Of a stretch of DNA of 64,000 bases, positions 42,967-51,867 are shown in pieces (position 1 is the stretch's first letter; each line of letters begins with the position of its first letter). Origin of the DNA: a virus; the IMG/VR virus record IMGVR_UViG_3300046542_000291, positions 239,641-303,640 of that record; one strand, written 5' to 3'. The translations under genes and the position numbers were made by a program. Below the pieces are notes generated by a model, which saw nothing but the letters and a program-made list of their open reading frames with translations, ran no database searches and was not told the DNA's origin.

Positions 42967-44304
42967 TTAAGTGATACGGTTAGCCATGTCCCACTTGACT
43001 GTCTTCAGCGTAGAGGCGTGCATCTTCTTCATGAACAACGAGAGGAAGTTACCACCCACACCCGCAGCAGCAGCAGGAATACCGTTAGGGTTTTCAGCGA
43101 GGGATTGACCCGCGCAGACAGCACAGATGTTCTTTCCTTTACCCAAGATGCCTTTGTCAACATCTCGGCCCGATTTGCAGGACATAGGACCACGTACTTC
43201 GATCATCTTCCCAACAGACGCTTGAGCGATCTCGGGTGTGATGATGACTGTCTTACCGTCGACAATCATGCCGTAACCGATAAGGCTATTGACACTGTAA
43301 CCATGCACACGTGTTGGCATGCCGATGTGTGTGTTGCAGTCGTGTTCAGCAATCCGAACGTTACCCACCATCCGGTAAATCGTTTTAGTCGATTCACCAC
43401 CGAGTGCTGTCTGTGCACCACGCCCGTAAGAACCTGCCCGTGTCGAGTTGTTCATTACTGGTAGGTTGTCCATGTCAATCCCTTCTTCCAGGGATTTCTT
43501 AATGAACACCACCGAGGTACCGTCGGAGAATGGAGATTCACCACCGAACATGTAGAACACTTTCTTACGGGAGCCTTCAGACTTGGACGAGGCTTTGTAG
43601 AACTCTTCAGCTCCATCACCAGCCAAGTGTTCGTCATCAAGCTTCTTCAGAACTTGCCCAAGCTCTGCAATCGCAGCTGGGTCAGTCAGACGGTCTTTGT
43701 TCTTCACCATCCATTCATCCCGAACCTTGTTACGGTCAGGGTGAGCCATCATTGACTTCGGTGTAATAGAAGTCACCAGCTGATCTGCATATGCAGGGAC
43801 CGCCAAGATGTGTTCAGCAAACATGTGGTATTGCCACACGTACACCTTGCCATCTGCAGCTGGGGTAACTGTATCACCGTCTTCCGGATCGTCGATCATG
43901 ATGTCGAGCAGCCGACCTTCGATCTTGGTGATGTCGAAGTAACCAGCCTGGAACTCGAAGATGTCACCGAAAGGCAACACCAAACACAGGTGGTTTACAA
44001 AGACGTTGCCGTACGTGGTACGCAGTGGCTTGTCGCCTTTATAGTTGGCAATCTCACCCGGTTGAAGAATGAACTCATCCCGGAAGTGCAGGGGAGCCCG
44101 ATCAGGCTTGTAGTCTTCGATCTCATGGCGTTGACCAACGGGATCGTGGAAGTACATCACACCGTCATCGATGACAGGCATGTACGGGTAATGCGCTGTG
44201 TTCCCACCGTCACTGTAAACGATGGTGAACAGCATGGTCATCCAATGTTGCTTCTTGTGAAGCCCATGCTGAATGCCGAGCATGAAATACTCACGGAGTT
44301 TCAT
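42967..44304 (-). CDS. RNA polymerase beta' subunit, C-terminal half, virion type
   Basis: The beta' zinc site is visible: HDCNTHIG (C323), MSCKSG (C376) and NICAVCAG (C394, C397), followed by the GEAVGIIAAQSIGEPGTQ-like helix as NPNGIPAAAAGVGGNFLSLF and the trigger-loop-side MKKMHAST. Upstream, NNSTRAGSYGRGAQTALGG (285-303) corresponds to the SGARGNKQQ-type segment of beta'. At 445 aa it resembles phiKZ gp80, part of the polymerase carried in the virion that reads early promoters. It differs from the second beta' C half at 51868. Its start overlaps the 284-aa gene by 14 bases. Confidence 0.85.
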   Translation of the reverse strand: MKLREYFMLGIQHGLHKKQHWMTMLFTIVYSDGGNTAHYPYMPVIDDGVMYFHDPVGQRHEIEDYKPDRAPLHFRDEFILQPGEIANYKGDKPLRTTYGNVFVNHLCLVLPFGDIFEFQAGYFDITKIEGRLLDIMIDDPEDGDTVTPAADGKVYVWQYHMFAEHILAVPAYADQLVTSITPKSMMAHPDRNKVRDEWMVKNKDRLTDPAAIAELGQVLKKLDDEHLAGDGAEEFYKASSKSEGSRKKVFYMFGGESPFSDGTSVVFIKKSLEEGIDMDNLPVMNNSTRAGSYGRGAQTALGGESTKTIYRMVGNVRIAEHDCNTHIGMPTRVHGYSVNSLIGYGMIVDGKTVIITPEIAQASVGKMIEVRGPMSCKSGRDVDKGILGKGKNICAVCAGQSLAENPNGIPAAAAGVGGNFLSLFMKKMHASTLKTVKWDMANRIT

Positions 44305-45145
44305 TTACCGTCTCCAGCAATCGAGCGTAATACGGTTCGTTCGCTCGGTTCATTACTTGGACAGTCCAATTGTCGTCGGAGTAGTCAGCAATGATTTCCT
44401 TTGTTTTACTGACAATCTCAGGAGCGGGTACGTTGGAGAACAATACCAACCCGAAGATCTGTGCAGCTGCTTGTTCGGCATCGAGCTTATCCAGGGCTTG
44501 GATAGAGATCGTAACCAGGTTGTCGATGTTACCGCCGACACGTGTACCGGCATTGGCCAGCTCACGAACCATCGAGAAGGTTTCTTCCGGGGTGTTACGC
44601 AGGAAGTAGTTGATCAGCTTGATTCGCGATACAGGAGAGACAGCCTCTTCCGGAATACCACGGTACATGACTTGACGTTCCACTTCTTCTTTGATCGCCT
44701 TCATCAAGGCACGGTCTGCATCTTCGATCAAAGGCCACATCTCTTCAAAAGAAATGTCGGTGAACATCTGGCACATGTGGGCCAGGATCTCTTCGGGCAT
44801 GTATTGCCCTTCGAACAACATCAGCAGCTGATCGGGGATGATGTAGTTGTTGAAGGTACTGAGTACTTCAACCATGGCTTGACGTTGGGCTTGGGTAGCC
44901 AAGTCACTCATGGTTACTCGGTGCTTCTTGAAGATATCGTTGTGGGCATACCAGATGACGTCATCGATACGAGATAGTAACATCGCGTTATCTGAGATAC
45001 CATCTTGGATCTCCACGACCTGTTGTAGTTCATCAAGGGCAGCTTGGTAGTCTAGTGACTCCAATGATGCTACACAGCTGAGGAGTACATCCTTACGCTC
45101 CTCAGTGATGAGAGGAGTCAGGATACTGTCCAGGATATATTGCAT
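44291..45145 (-). CDS. Hypothetical protein upstream of virion polymerase beta' (284 aa)
   Basis: All-helical, acidic, Leu-rich protein starting MQYILDSILTPLITEERK, with AGGGGG upstream. No family recognised. It is coupled to the virion polymerase gene through a 14-base overlap and may assist its assembly or packaging, which is inference from position. Confidence 0.75.
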   Translation of the reverse strand: MQYILDSILTPLITEERKDVLLSCVASLESLDYQAALDELQQVVEIQDGISDNAMLLSRIDDVIWYAHNDIFKKHRVTMSDLATQAQRQAMVEVLSTFNNYIIPDQLLMLFEGQYMPEEILAHMCQMFTDISFEEMWPLIEDADRALMKAIKEEVERQVMYRGIPEEAVSPVSRIKLINYFLRNTPEETFSMVRELANAGTRVGGNIDNLVTISIQALDKLDAEQAAAQIFGLVLFSNVPAPEIVSKTKEIIADYSDDNWTVQVMNRANEPYYARLLETVNETP

Positions 45146-45281
45146 TTAAGCCCCCTAGGGGAAAGCGGTGATTATTAACATACTGTTAAACGTTCAAGTA
45201 CATGTTAAATTACAGTAAAAGTACTCTTGACTATCTAATTATGTTAACTTATTCCCTCAAGCCCAAACTGGAGCTCGTATC
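45146..45281. promoter_or_regulatory. Divergent AT-rich promoter region
   Basis: 136 bases between divergent genes, very AT-rich, with repeated GTTAA/TTAAC elements and a CCCCTAGGGG palindrome near the left edge. No TATATTAC early core. Probably holds middle or late promoters for both directions. Confidence 0.5.
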
Positions 45282-45893
45282 ATGCAAGACCAAATCGCTG
45301 TTGCAACCAACGTCACCCGTACCGAAGAAGGCACCCTCGTCGTGGAACACACTACCCCTACCATTCAGGAAACTCTGTCTCCAGCAGAAGAGCTGAGCCT
45401 CATCACCCCGCTGTCTCCCGAATTCGAAACCCTGTCGATCGAAGACCAGTTCGCCATCGCTGTCCAGGAAACCGGCATCGCCGCCGAGACCATGCTGCGT
45501 CTGACCGGCTGGGATATCCTGAACGGTTTGTTCAAAGCTTGCGCCAGCGGCCTGAACAGTACCCAATTGTTTGTGCTACCCGTCCTGTCCGACTTGCCAA
45601 ACATCCTGGCTAAGCTGGACGACCCACAGGCATTCGAATCTTCGTTCGACGCCCTGAAAGACGATATCGCGAACATGGCGCAAGCGCTTCGTATCGCATC
45701 GGCACAACACGTAGGTAAAGTCGGTATCCCAGAAGAAGGCGACCTCGAGAAGGTTAAGCTGCTCTCCCTGGAATACAGCAAAATCCAAACTCAAATCGAA
45801 AAGGCTGTACAGCCGCTGATGTTGGCTTTGATTGACACCCTGGAAGAAGCAGGTATCAAAGACCTGTCGATCGGCGCTCCTGAACAGGCGTAA
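45282..45893 (+). CDS. Probable structural or assembly protein (203 aa)
   Basis: Starts MQDQIAVATNVTRTEEG with GGAG upstream. Acidic and helical. The first 60 residues are Thr/Pro/Glu-rich and probably flexible. First gene of a three-gene rightward unit. No motif recognised. Confidence 0.75.
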   Translation: MQDQIAVATNVTRTEEGTLVVEHTTPTIQETLSPAEELSLITPLSPEFETLSIEDQFAIAVQETGIAAETMLRLTGWDILNGLFKACASGLNSTQLFVLPVLSDLPNILAKLDDPQAFESSFDALKDDIANMAQALRIASAQHVGKVGIPEEGDLEKVKLLSLEYSKIQTQIEKAVQPLMLALIDTLEEAGIKDLSIGAPEQA

Positions 45894-45905
45894 TGGAGTA
45901 ACACG

Positions 45906-47648
45906 ATGTCCACTGTAATCCCTGATGATGACCAGTTCGCTGGTGAAACACCTAATCCAGATTTGGCTGTTGCCATTGACTGGAACAATGTAGAAGAAGC
46001 CCCGACATACGAACTACCGACTGATGATCCTCAGTTCGTTGTTGATGATCGCCCTGTTGACTGGGACGCGATCAAGGATACACCTGAACTCCTCGAAGCT
46101 GCACCAGACAGCCGTACTCCGGCTGAAGTGCGTGGCTTCGAAAATGCACACGAAGTAGCCGAGCGTCTCGGCGGTGAAGACATCGGTGATGACGATGTCG
46201 ACCAGGATAAAGAAGAACGCCCGGCGTTCGAACCTCAACAGAAGCGTGTGAACTTCACCATCAAGCGTGCAGTGGATGGTCCAGCCATTCCAGCTGCCGC
46301 TGCCATCATCACGTTCATGCGTGAAAACCCAGAAACCTTCGAAGCGGTCATCGCTCACCACGACGACGACATTGCTTCCATGGAAAACGGCGAGACCGTT
46401 ACCACGGACAAGGACCTGGAATGGCTGGAACAATTGCGTCTGGCGATTGCCCACGCTGACATGAACGGTACGCCGCGTCGGGCTACCGAGCGTGAAGGTT
46501 CGCATTGGGTTCAATCGATGGAACACGAAGGCCGTTACGTAGGTCCTTCTCGTCCGAAGATGATCCTGGGTGATAAGCCTACCAAGGTTGAACTGCTGTC
46601 CTTCCTGACTCGTAAGTCGGGTATGGGTGCTACCCACGAATTCCCAATGCCGCACACCGGTCTGTGGATTCGCATGCGTACGCCTACGAATGCTGAAGTT
46701 GTGTCGATGATCCAACGTCTGCAATACGTGGCTGTCCGTCTGGGTCGTGATACCAAAGGTCAAGGCTTCTCCAACCGTCAAGCTATCTACAACAACGCTC
46801 TGACTGACCTGGCTCTGTCGTGCATCACGCACTGCAGCTTCAAGTACAGCACACCGAGTGATATCGAAGATCGGCTGTCGGCACTGGACGAACCGCTACT
46901 GCACCACGGCCTGGCTACTACCATGTACCCAGGTGGCTTCAACTACAAGCACCCATGTGTTGCTGACCCAACCAAGTGCAACCACGTTGAAGAAGCTAAG
47001 CTGGACATGTTCTCGCTTAGCTGGTACGACAACAGCTCGTTCAACCTGAAGCAGCGTCAACTGCTCAACGTTCGTTTCAGTCGTGAAGTCTTGGCTTCTG
47101 AACTGGCCGCGTACAAAGAGAACTCGGTTATTGGTCGGAGTCCCATCAAGTGGTTCGATCAGGTTGGTGTGCGCATGCGCGTACCTTCCATCGCTGAACG
47201 CCGTGAAGCTGGTCAACAGTGGATCGATGGTGTTGTTGAAATGACCCATGGTGCATTCAACGAATCTCCGGGTGATGCCAACCGTGGTTCCTTCATTGAC
47301 CGTCTGGGTCGTGTGACCAGTGCTCGTCAATACGCTCATTGGATCGACGCCATCTACATCAAGGATGGGGACGATGAGTCCGAGAAGTTGCTCACCGAAG
47401 ACCGTGAGGTTATCGATGAGTACCTGTCGACCATCATGTCCGATGCTCGCTTCGCCAAAGAGTTCGAGGAAGCGATTCTTCAGTTCATCGACGATAGCAT
47501 CATCGCCATGGTTGCAATCCCATCCTTCAACTGCCGGGTGTGTTCATCGGAAGCAGCTCACAAGTTCCACGAGCGTTTCGATCACTTGATCCCACTTGAT
47601 GTGATGTCGACGTTTTTTACGCTGGCGGGCCAGAAAGTCAACCAATAG
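45906..47648 (+). CDS. Possible baseplate protein with C-terminal CxxC (580 aa)
   Basis: An acidic N-terminal 110 residues (DDDQF, EDIGDDDVDQDKEE) precede a folded domain. Cys/His residues occur at CVADPTKCNH and near the end as NCRVCSSEAAHKFHERFDH, followed by LIPLDVMSTFF. A C-terminal CxxC-H region before a hydrophobic end recalls T4 gp26-type baseplate proteins of contractile tails; this is a weak family guess. GGAG precedes the start. Coupled to the small genes on both sides. Confidence 0.65.
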   Translation: MSTVIPDDDQFAGETPNPDLAVAIDWNNVEEAPTYELPTDDPQFVVDDRPVDWDAIKDTPELLEAAPDSRTPAEVRGFENAHEVAERLGGEDIGDDDVDQDKEERPAFEPQQKRVNFTIKRAVDGPAIPAAAAIITFMRENPETFEAVIAHHDDDIASMENGETVTTDKDLEWLEQLRLAIAHADMNGTPRRATEREGSHWVQSMEHEGRYVGPSRPKMILGDKPTKVELLSFLTRKSGMGATHEFPMPHTGLWIRMRTPTNAEVVSMIQRLQYVAVRLGRDTKGQGFSNRQAIYNNALTDLALSCITHCSFKYSTPSDIEDRLSALDEPLLHHGLATTMYPGGFNYKHPCVADPTKCNHVEEAKLDMFSLSWYDNSSFNLKQRQLLNVRFSREVLASELAAYKENSVIGRSPIKWFDQVGVRMRVPSIAERREAGQQWIDGVVEMTHGAFNESPGDANRGSFIDRLGRVTSARQYAHWIDAIYIKDGDDESEKLLTEDREVIDEYLSTIMSDARFAKEFEEAILQFIDDSIIAMVAIPSFNCRVCSSEAAHKFHERFDHLIPLDVMSTFFTLAGQKVNQ

Positions 47649-47671
47649 GTCATACTAACCATGACCCTAGG

Positions 47672-48139
47672 TTGAGCCGACTGTCCGTCGATCATAGCGA
47701 CCCATCTGGGCATGCCACACTTTACAGCTTCGGCCGTGACTTGGGCAAGGCGGATGGGCACGTCATGAGGCTTCGTACAGAAGGTCCTGTCGTAAGACCA
47801 GCGATCGCTGAACGACTGCTCAGAACAGCGTATCAAACAGAGTACGGTATCTTCGACCATCCTAACCATGGGAACTTCCCATTGGACTGTGTCAAGCTCC
47901 ATCCGAAAGAAGACTTCATCGAAGGCGGCGCAGTGCGCAGCAACATGAGGAAGTTTGCACGGCTGGAGGTAGGTGACATCTTCAAAGTGTCCTGGAACGA
48001 GTTTAAGGATCTCCCCTTTGACGAAGCCCAGTTCATGTTGGAGTATGCTGAGTCAGCTTTCAACAGAAAGGCAAGCGACACCGGTACACTGACACGTCAG
48101 TTGGAACGAGACATGCGTCAGGCAGGTATCAAACCGTAA
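47672..48139 (+). CDS. Hypothetical protein (155 aa from TTG; ATG at 47765 possible)
   Basis: The frame opens with TTG at 47672 without a good ribosome site. An ATG at 47765 with AAGG upstream would give 124 aa (MRLRTEGPVVRPAIAERLL...). The upstream part contains GHATLYSFGRDLGKADG, resembling GHAPGSSDWRLGKGKP at 38096, which favours the longer form. A terminator follows. Function unknown. Confidence 0.65.
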   Translation: MSRLSVDHSDPSGHATLYSFGRDLGKADGHVMRLRTEGPVVRPAIAERLLRTAYQTEYGIFDHPNHGNFPLDCVKLHPKEDFIEGGAVRSNMRKFARLEVGDIFKVSWNEFKDLPFDEAQFMLEYAESAFNRKASDTGTLTRQLERDMRQAGIKP

Positions 48140-48159
48140 CAAAAAAAATACGTCATAAG

Positions 48160-48179
48160 GCCAGCCCCGAAGGGCTGGC
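48160..48179. terminator. Bidirectional terminator between convergent genes
   Basis: GCCAGCCC-CGAA-GGGCTGGC, with TTTTATGTCG to the right and CTTATGACGT leftward. Confidence 0.85.
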
Positions 48180-48190
48180 TTTTATGTCGC

Positions 48191-48598
48191 TTAATGGATG
48201 TTGAAGAACTTACCGATACCCGCGATAGCCATGCTGATTCCTATTATCTCACCGAAGATTGTAGAAAAGGCGATAGCCATGCTTGTCTTCGACCCATAGA
48301 CACCCTGCAGGTAGTTGAACATGCAACGTGCACTGTAACCGGTCAACGCGACACCAGCAAACATTAAAAGCAAGTACATGGTCTTTTCGGTGAATGGATT
48401 AGTGGGTGGACCGAGGATAACGATAGCTGCTGATACAAACGTACCAATGGCACCGACCAGTGCAACCGAACCGTAGAAGATGGCTTTCTCGCGATAGCCT
48501 TGTTTCTTAGGTTGGGCTGCATACACGAGGGCGTTGACAAAACCACCACCCAACATAAGGCAGAACAGCAGAGCGAGACAGCCAAAGAGAGATTCCAT
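48191..48598 (-). CDS. Multi-pass membrane protein (135 aa)
   Basis: Four hydrophobic segments (about residues 3-28, 42-62, 73-93 and 105-130). Last of three overlapping leftward membrane-protein genes under the early promoter at 49049. No family recognised; an early envelope-modifying role is possible. Confidence 0.75.
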   Translation of the reverse strand: MESLFGCLALLFCLMLGGGFVNALVYAAQPKKQGYREKAIFYGSVALVGAIGTFVSAAIVILGPPTNPFTEKTMYLLLMFAGVALTGYSARCMFNYLQGVYGSKTSMAIAFSTIFGEIIGISMAIAGIGKFFNIH

Positions 48599-48841
48599 TT
48601 ACATGATCCGGTAGCAGAATTGAATGGGGTGCATAAAGCACAAGATCGGTGTCAGAAGCAAGAAGACAACTAAGCCTAGCCATAGGCCACCGAAGACAAA
48701 GGTTATAAAGTCATAGCGTGGATCATTGTGGTCCATGTTGCTAACCACTAAAACCCAAATGCAGAAGAAAAGGATGATAGGCACCAGCAAACCAATGCCA
48801 GTACCCACCAGATAGTTACCGAGTGACAGACTAACCCCCAT
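48599..48841 (-). CDS. Two-pass membrane protein (80 aa)
   Basis: Hydrophobic segments at about residues 8-34 and 47-70, with a polar loop SNMDHNDPRYD between them. Its stop abuts the start of the 135-aa gene. Function unknown. Confidence 0.72.
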   Translation of the reverse strand: MGVSLSLGNYLVGTGIGLLVPIILFFCIWVLVVSNMDHNDPRYDFITFVFGGLWLGLVVFLLLTPILCFMHPIQFCYRIM

Positions 48842-49019
48842 GGAGATGCCTTAGGAGGCTTGTGACGCCACTTGTCAGAACAACGAGTACCAACGCACCG
48901 GCTAGCGGACACAGTATCCGAGAGAGGGCGGTGAGCTCTTTGTTGAACACGCTGAGAACCAAGATAAGGCCACACCCACCTACAGCGACGATGAGTAGGA
49001 CTATGATTGCCCAAGTCAT
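48831..49019 (-). CDS. Two-pass membrane protein (62 aa)
   Basis: Hydrophobic segments at about residues 2-24 and 34-56. AGGTG precedes the ATG at 49019. First gene after the early promoter at 49049, overlapping the next gene by 11 bases. Function unknown. Confidence 0.72.
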   Translation of the reverse strand: MTWAIIVLLIVAVGGCGLILVLSVFNKELTALSRILCPLAGALVLVVLTSGVTSLLRHLHGG

Positions 49020-49048
49020 GATGCACCTATTTACTGTAGTGTATTCAC

Positions 49049-49081
49049 AAAAGTAATATAGGCCTTAAATCCACTTCAATT
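49049..49081 (-). promoter_or_regulatory. Leftward early promoter
   Basis: AATTGAAGTG box, a TTTAA spacer, then TATATTACTTTT. It is the most diverged of the five box-type copies, and it overlaps the end of the 49065 gene. Confidence 0.8.
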
Positions 49082-49301
49082 GTTCAACGATGATGGTAAT
49101 GGCCAGCAGTACCACGGTGACGATGAACCATTTGAAACCTTTCTGAGCGCGCGTGTCCCACTTCTTCTTTTGCATGCGATTGATTTCTTCGTCTGCCCGG
49201 TTCCAACGCAACTCGTACTTGTCACGGTAGTGACAGCACACAAGGATGTAGATAACGGCGATAACCATGAGTGTGAACGGATAGAAGGCGTACTGATACA
49301 T
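49065..49301 (-). CDS. Two-pass membrane protein (78 aa)
   Basis: Segments at about residues 5-22 and 56-74 flank a charged loop (RWNRADEEINRMQKKKWDTR). Its 3' end overlaps the early promoter. The start touches the stop of the 49302 gene. Function unknown. Confidence 0.72.
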   Translation of the reverse strand: MYQYAFYPFTLMVIAVIYILVCCHYRDKYELRWNRADEEINRMQKKKWDTRAQKGFKWFIVTVVLLAITIIVEQLKWI

Positions 49302-49532
49302 TTAGATGTGTCCATTGATGGCGAGGATGATAAAGCATACACCGAAGCCCGCTAAGAAAGCAGCAGTGGCTACAGTGCATATGAGAGCGGTAAGGTACAA
49401 CATGTAACGGTGAGCTACCCTGGGATCGTTTTCACCGTATAACTGCTCTAGCCGCAGTTGAGTGAACGCAGACCACACCAGGATACACAGGCTGATAGCA
49501 AACACAACTCCGACTACGATAAGCAGGTACAT
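49302..49532 (-). CDS. Two-pass membrane protein (76 aa)
   Basis: I chose the ATG at 49532 because AGGAG lies eight bases upstream. Segments at about residues 2-24 and 46-72 flank a polar loop with RLEQLYGENDPRV. Coupled to the 78-aa gene. Function unknown. Confidence 0.72.
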   Translation of the reverse strand: MYLLIVVGVVFAISLCILVWSAFTQLRLEQLYGENDPRVAHRYMLYLTALICTVATAAFLAGFGVCFIILAINGHI

Positions 49533-49543
49533 TGGTTTAACTC

Positions 49544-50233
49544 CTATAGGTAGAACCACTCCTTCCATTGAGGGAGATGGCTTCGAACTCGATGACGGAT
49601 TACCTGACGCTCAGTGCCATAGGCCTTCGCTGCTTCACGCAATCCATGATAAACATTGCCTTCGCAACTAATCTGTTTCTTGAGATGATCCTTTACTTCA
49701 CTGGCTTTCTGTTTCAAGTCGTCTGGCACTGGACGACCCCGTCGTTTGGCTGCGCCCTTTTCAATTGACTCCCGACTACGCTTTATACCCATTAAAGCTT
49801 GGCTTATTTTAGAGCGGTGTTCAGGGGAACTTTTCGTTCCGGATCGCAATGTCCTTAGTTTAGCGAGTCTCTCTGGTGACATCTCCTCGGCATTACCGCC
49901 ACCACCCCTCACATTAGAAGCCACGTTGTTAAGCAAGATTCCCTCAGCCTTGTACTTATCCGCTAACGCTTGCTCAAGATCGTAGGCGGTTTCTCGGTCG
50001 CTAACCTCGTAAACAACAGCGTACCAGTTAGGGCTTTCATCCACTAAACGTTGTAACTCGGCAACATGGTGTCGACGATGTTTCAGCATCGATTTATGGA
50101 CTGCTAAACGGTGCCCAACTTGCGATGAGCTACCCACGTACTTCATTCCGGAATCACGATGAGTAATAATGTACGCTCCACAGAAATGTACAGTTGTGAG
50201 GAGTGGACCCTCGTATGGAATTAGATCATTCAT
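49544..50233 (-). CDS. GIY-YIG homing endonuclease (229 aa)
   Basis: I chose the ATG at 50233 with GAGG upstream. The N-terminal nuclease domain shows GAYIITHRDSGMKYVG (residues 19-34), Arg42 in GHRLAVH and Glu87 in YDLEQAL, the catalytic set of the family. A NUMOD3-like motif (SPEHRSKISQALMG) and a C-terminal helix-turn-helix module (YHGLREAAKAYGTERQVIR) would bind DNA. Layout and length match free-standing phage Seg/Hef-type enzymes. It sits next to the helicase and RNA polymerase genes; in phiKZ the polymerase gene 71-73 is interrupted by an intron-borne endonuclease, so this may be a related mobile gene. Confidence 0.85.
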   Translation of the reverse strand: MNDLIPYEGPLLTTVHFCGAYIITHRDSGMKYVGSSSQVGHRLAVHKSMLKHRRHHVAELQRLVDESPNWYAVVYEVSDRETAYDLEQALADKYKAEGILLNNVASNVRGGGGNAEEMSPERLAKLRTLRSGTKSSPEHRSKISQALMGIKRSRESIEKGAAKRRGRPVPDDLKQKASEVKDHLKKQISCEGNVYHGLREAAKAYGTERQVIRHRVRSHLPQWKEWFYL

Positions 50234-50254
50234 TTCATCCTCTGACGACATAAA

Positions 50255-50270
50255 GTGGCCCGAAGGCCAC
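50255..50270 (-). terminator. Terminator of the helicase gene
   Basis: GTGGCC-CGAA-GGCCAC, then leftward TTTATGTCGTC, the tag sequence. Confidence 0.8.
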
Positions 50271-50276
50271 CTTAAG

Positions 50277-51812
50277 TTAAGACACACGGCGCACCACGGT
50301 TTTGTTGCATTTTCCTTCGAAGTGCTCGCTCTTTCGGTGATGGTACTTCACTTGCTGGGGGATGTTGATGCAGTACGTGTAGGTGAATCGAGGAGTGATG
50401 TCAGGGTACAACTTCAACTTCCTCAAACGCCCAGCGATCTGAATGTTGTCCTTCTTCGAGTCCGTGCTATGTAGCAGCAAGCACTCACGCAAGTTGGGAA
50501 TGTCCACCCCGGTACCAGACGACTTCATTGTCGAAACAGTGATGTTGTTCGTCAGGAGTCTTTCATATGGACATCCCGAGACGTGCTCGTTAATGACCAG
50601 GTCTGGAAGATGTTCCTTCAGATACTTCACCAACTGTTGAATGAACACAACCGTCGCACACAGCGTTAAGCATTTCTGCTCGGGCAGCATGTCATTGACG
50701 AATATGCCATTCAAGATCCGAAGCACCATGGTGTTGTAGATTGCCAGGCGCTTCTTGTTCTTCATCATCTCCGTTTCGTAACGCATGTGGTTATACGTGT
50801 TCTTGTACGGAGTGAGGTAATCTTTCGGTGTGACTGTGGGGTCACTGTACATTAACGCCATGACGTCGATGTACACGTCGTAGTTCGGGAGACGACACGC
50901 GGTGATCGGAGGCAACATCACCTCAATCATTTTGGTCACGTATGCGTTGCCCGTGTACGGCGTTGCCGACAGGTAGATCTGTTTTGCCACGTTGGTGTAG
51001 ATGTCAATCCGGAACACCAACCCAGGGTCTTCCTGGATCTCATCGTTGATCTGCAGGCCAACCTTCAACACCTCGTGGAAACGCGGTGGTGGAACGTTAT
51101 AGCCTACGGTGTGGAGATTACCGCCCAGTCGCTCGAAAGCTTCTATATAGCCACGGTACGTCACCTGAGACATGATGATAACGTCGATCCCATCAAGATC
51201 GTCATTCATGCCTCGATCAATCAACTTCTGCAGTTCAGCCGAACCAGAGCAGGTCATGAAACGACCGTAGATGTCTTCGTAGACATCCTGCAACGCCTCT
51301 TCCCAGATACCGAAGTACTTAGGTGGAACCATCACGAGCGTTCGACAACTTAATCCAGGATCAGCAGCAGACGCCAGAGATGTCAGCGTCTTACCTTTAC
51401 CAGTTTGCAAGTCCACCCGAGCAGAACGAACCAGAGGTCTCAGGATATCTTCTTTAATGATTTCCTGATAGTCATGCAGCGTGAACTTCTCTTTGACCCT
51501 GAACAGTGCTGGCTTTGCAGCAGGTACCGCAATGTCTGTGACTTCGATGTATTCCTTCGAGATACCGTTGTTCGCCAGATGGTTAACCAACGCATCATAG
51601 CAGTTCCGGTGAATGAACACCTGTCGGTGGTCATCCGTAATCCCGTAGTACTTCTTCTTAAGTTCCATGATCATTCGACCACGTTCCTTACGGGGTTCCT
51701 TCAACATTAAAGTTTCTAGGTACCCTTGCATCTTGTACAGTGTGTCGCGGTTGTAACCAGATAGTCTTACGCCATGCGAATAACGCTCTGCTTTTATTAA
51801 CGGTTGAACCAT
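50277..51812 (-). CDS. SF2 DNA/RNA helicase (511 aa)
   Basis: Helicase motifs in order: Walker A LQTGKGKT (residues 135-142), a DExx-type motif II INDEIQ, motif III YLSATPYTG, and motif VI QIAGRLRKL preceded by SSGTGVDIPN. This is the set of DEAD/DEAH-like superfamily 2 enzymes such as UvsW. It follows the two polymerase genes, as phiKZ gene 75 follows gene 74 (from memory). Likely roles are replication, branch migration or transcription-coupled unwinding. Separate terminators flank it. Confidence 0.87.
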   Translation of the reverse strand: MVQPLIKAERYSHGVRLSGYNRDTLYKMQGYLETLMLKEPRKERGRMIMELKKKYYGITDDHRQVFIHRNCYDALVNHLANNGISKEYIEVTDIAVPAAKPALFRVKEKFTLHDYQEIIKEDILRPLVRSARVDLQTGKGKTLTSLASAADPGLSCRTLVMVPPKYFGIWEEALQDVYEDIYGRFMTCSGSAELQKLIDRGMNDDLDGIDVIIMSQVTYRGYIEAFERLGGNLHTVGYNVPPPRFHEVLKVGLQINDEIQEDPGLVFRIDIYTNVAKQIYLSATPYTGNAYVTKMIEVMLPPITACRLPNYDVYIDVMALMYSDPTVTPKDYLTPYKNTYNHMRYETEMMKNKKRLAIYNTMVLRILNGIFVNDMLPEQKCLTLCATVVFIQQLVKYLKEHLPDLVINEHVSGCPYERLLTNNITVSTMKSSGTGVDIPNLRECLLLHSTDSKKDNIQIAGRLRKLKLYPDITPRFTYTYCINIPQQVKYHHRKSEHFEGKCNKTVVRRVS

Positions 51813-51833
51813 ATAAAAATTAACGTGTTGCCA

Positions 51834-51849
51834 GGGACCCGAAGGTCCC
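51834..51849 (-). terminator. Terminator after the beta' gene
   Basis: GGGACC-CGAA-GGTCCC stem with a UUCG loop leftward, then TGGCAACACG; no strong U-tract. Confidence 0.65.
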
Positions 51850-51867
51850 CGACGCTACGCCCTCCGC

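Noticed and set aside
48748-49026. 92-codon leftward frame overlapping the 62-aa membrane gene
   Set aside because: Arg/Trp/His-rich with no ribosome site; the overlapping two-helix frame fits the early promoter and operon better.
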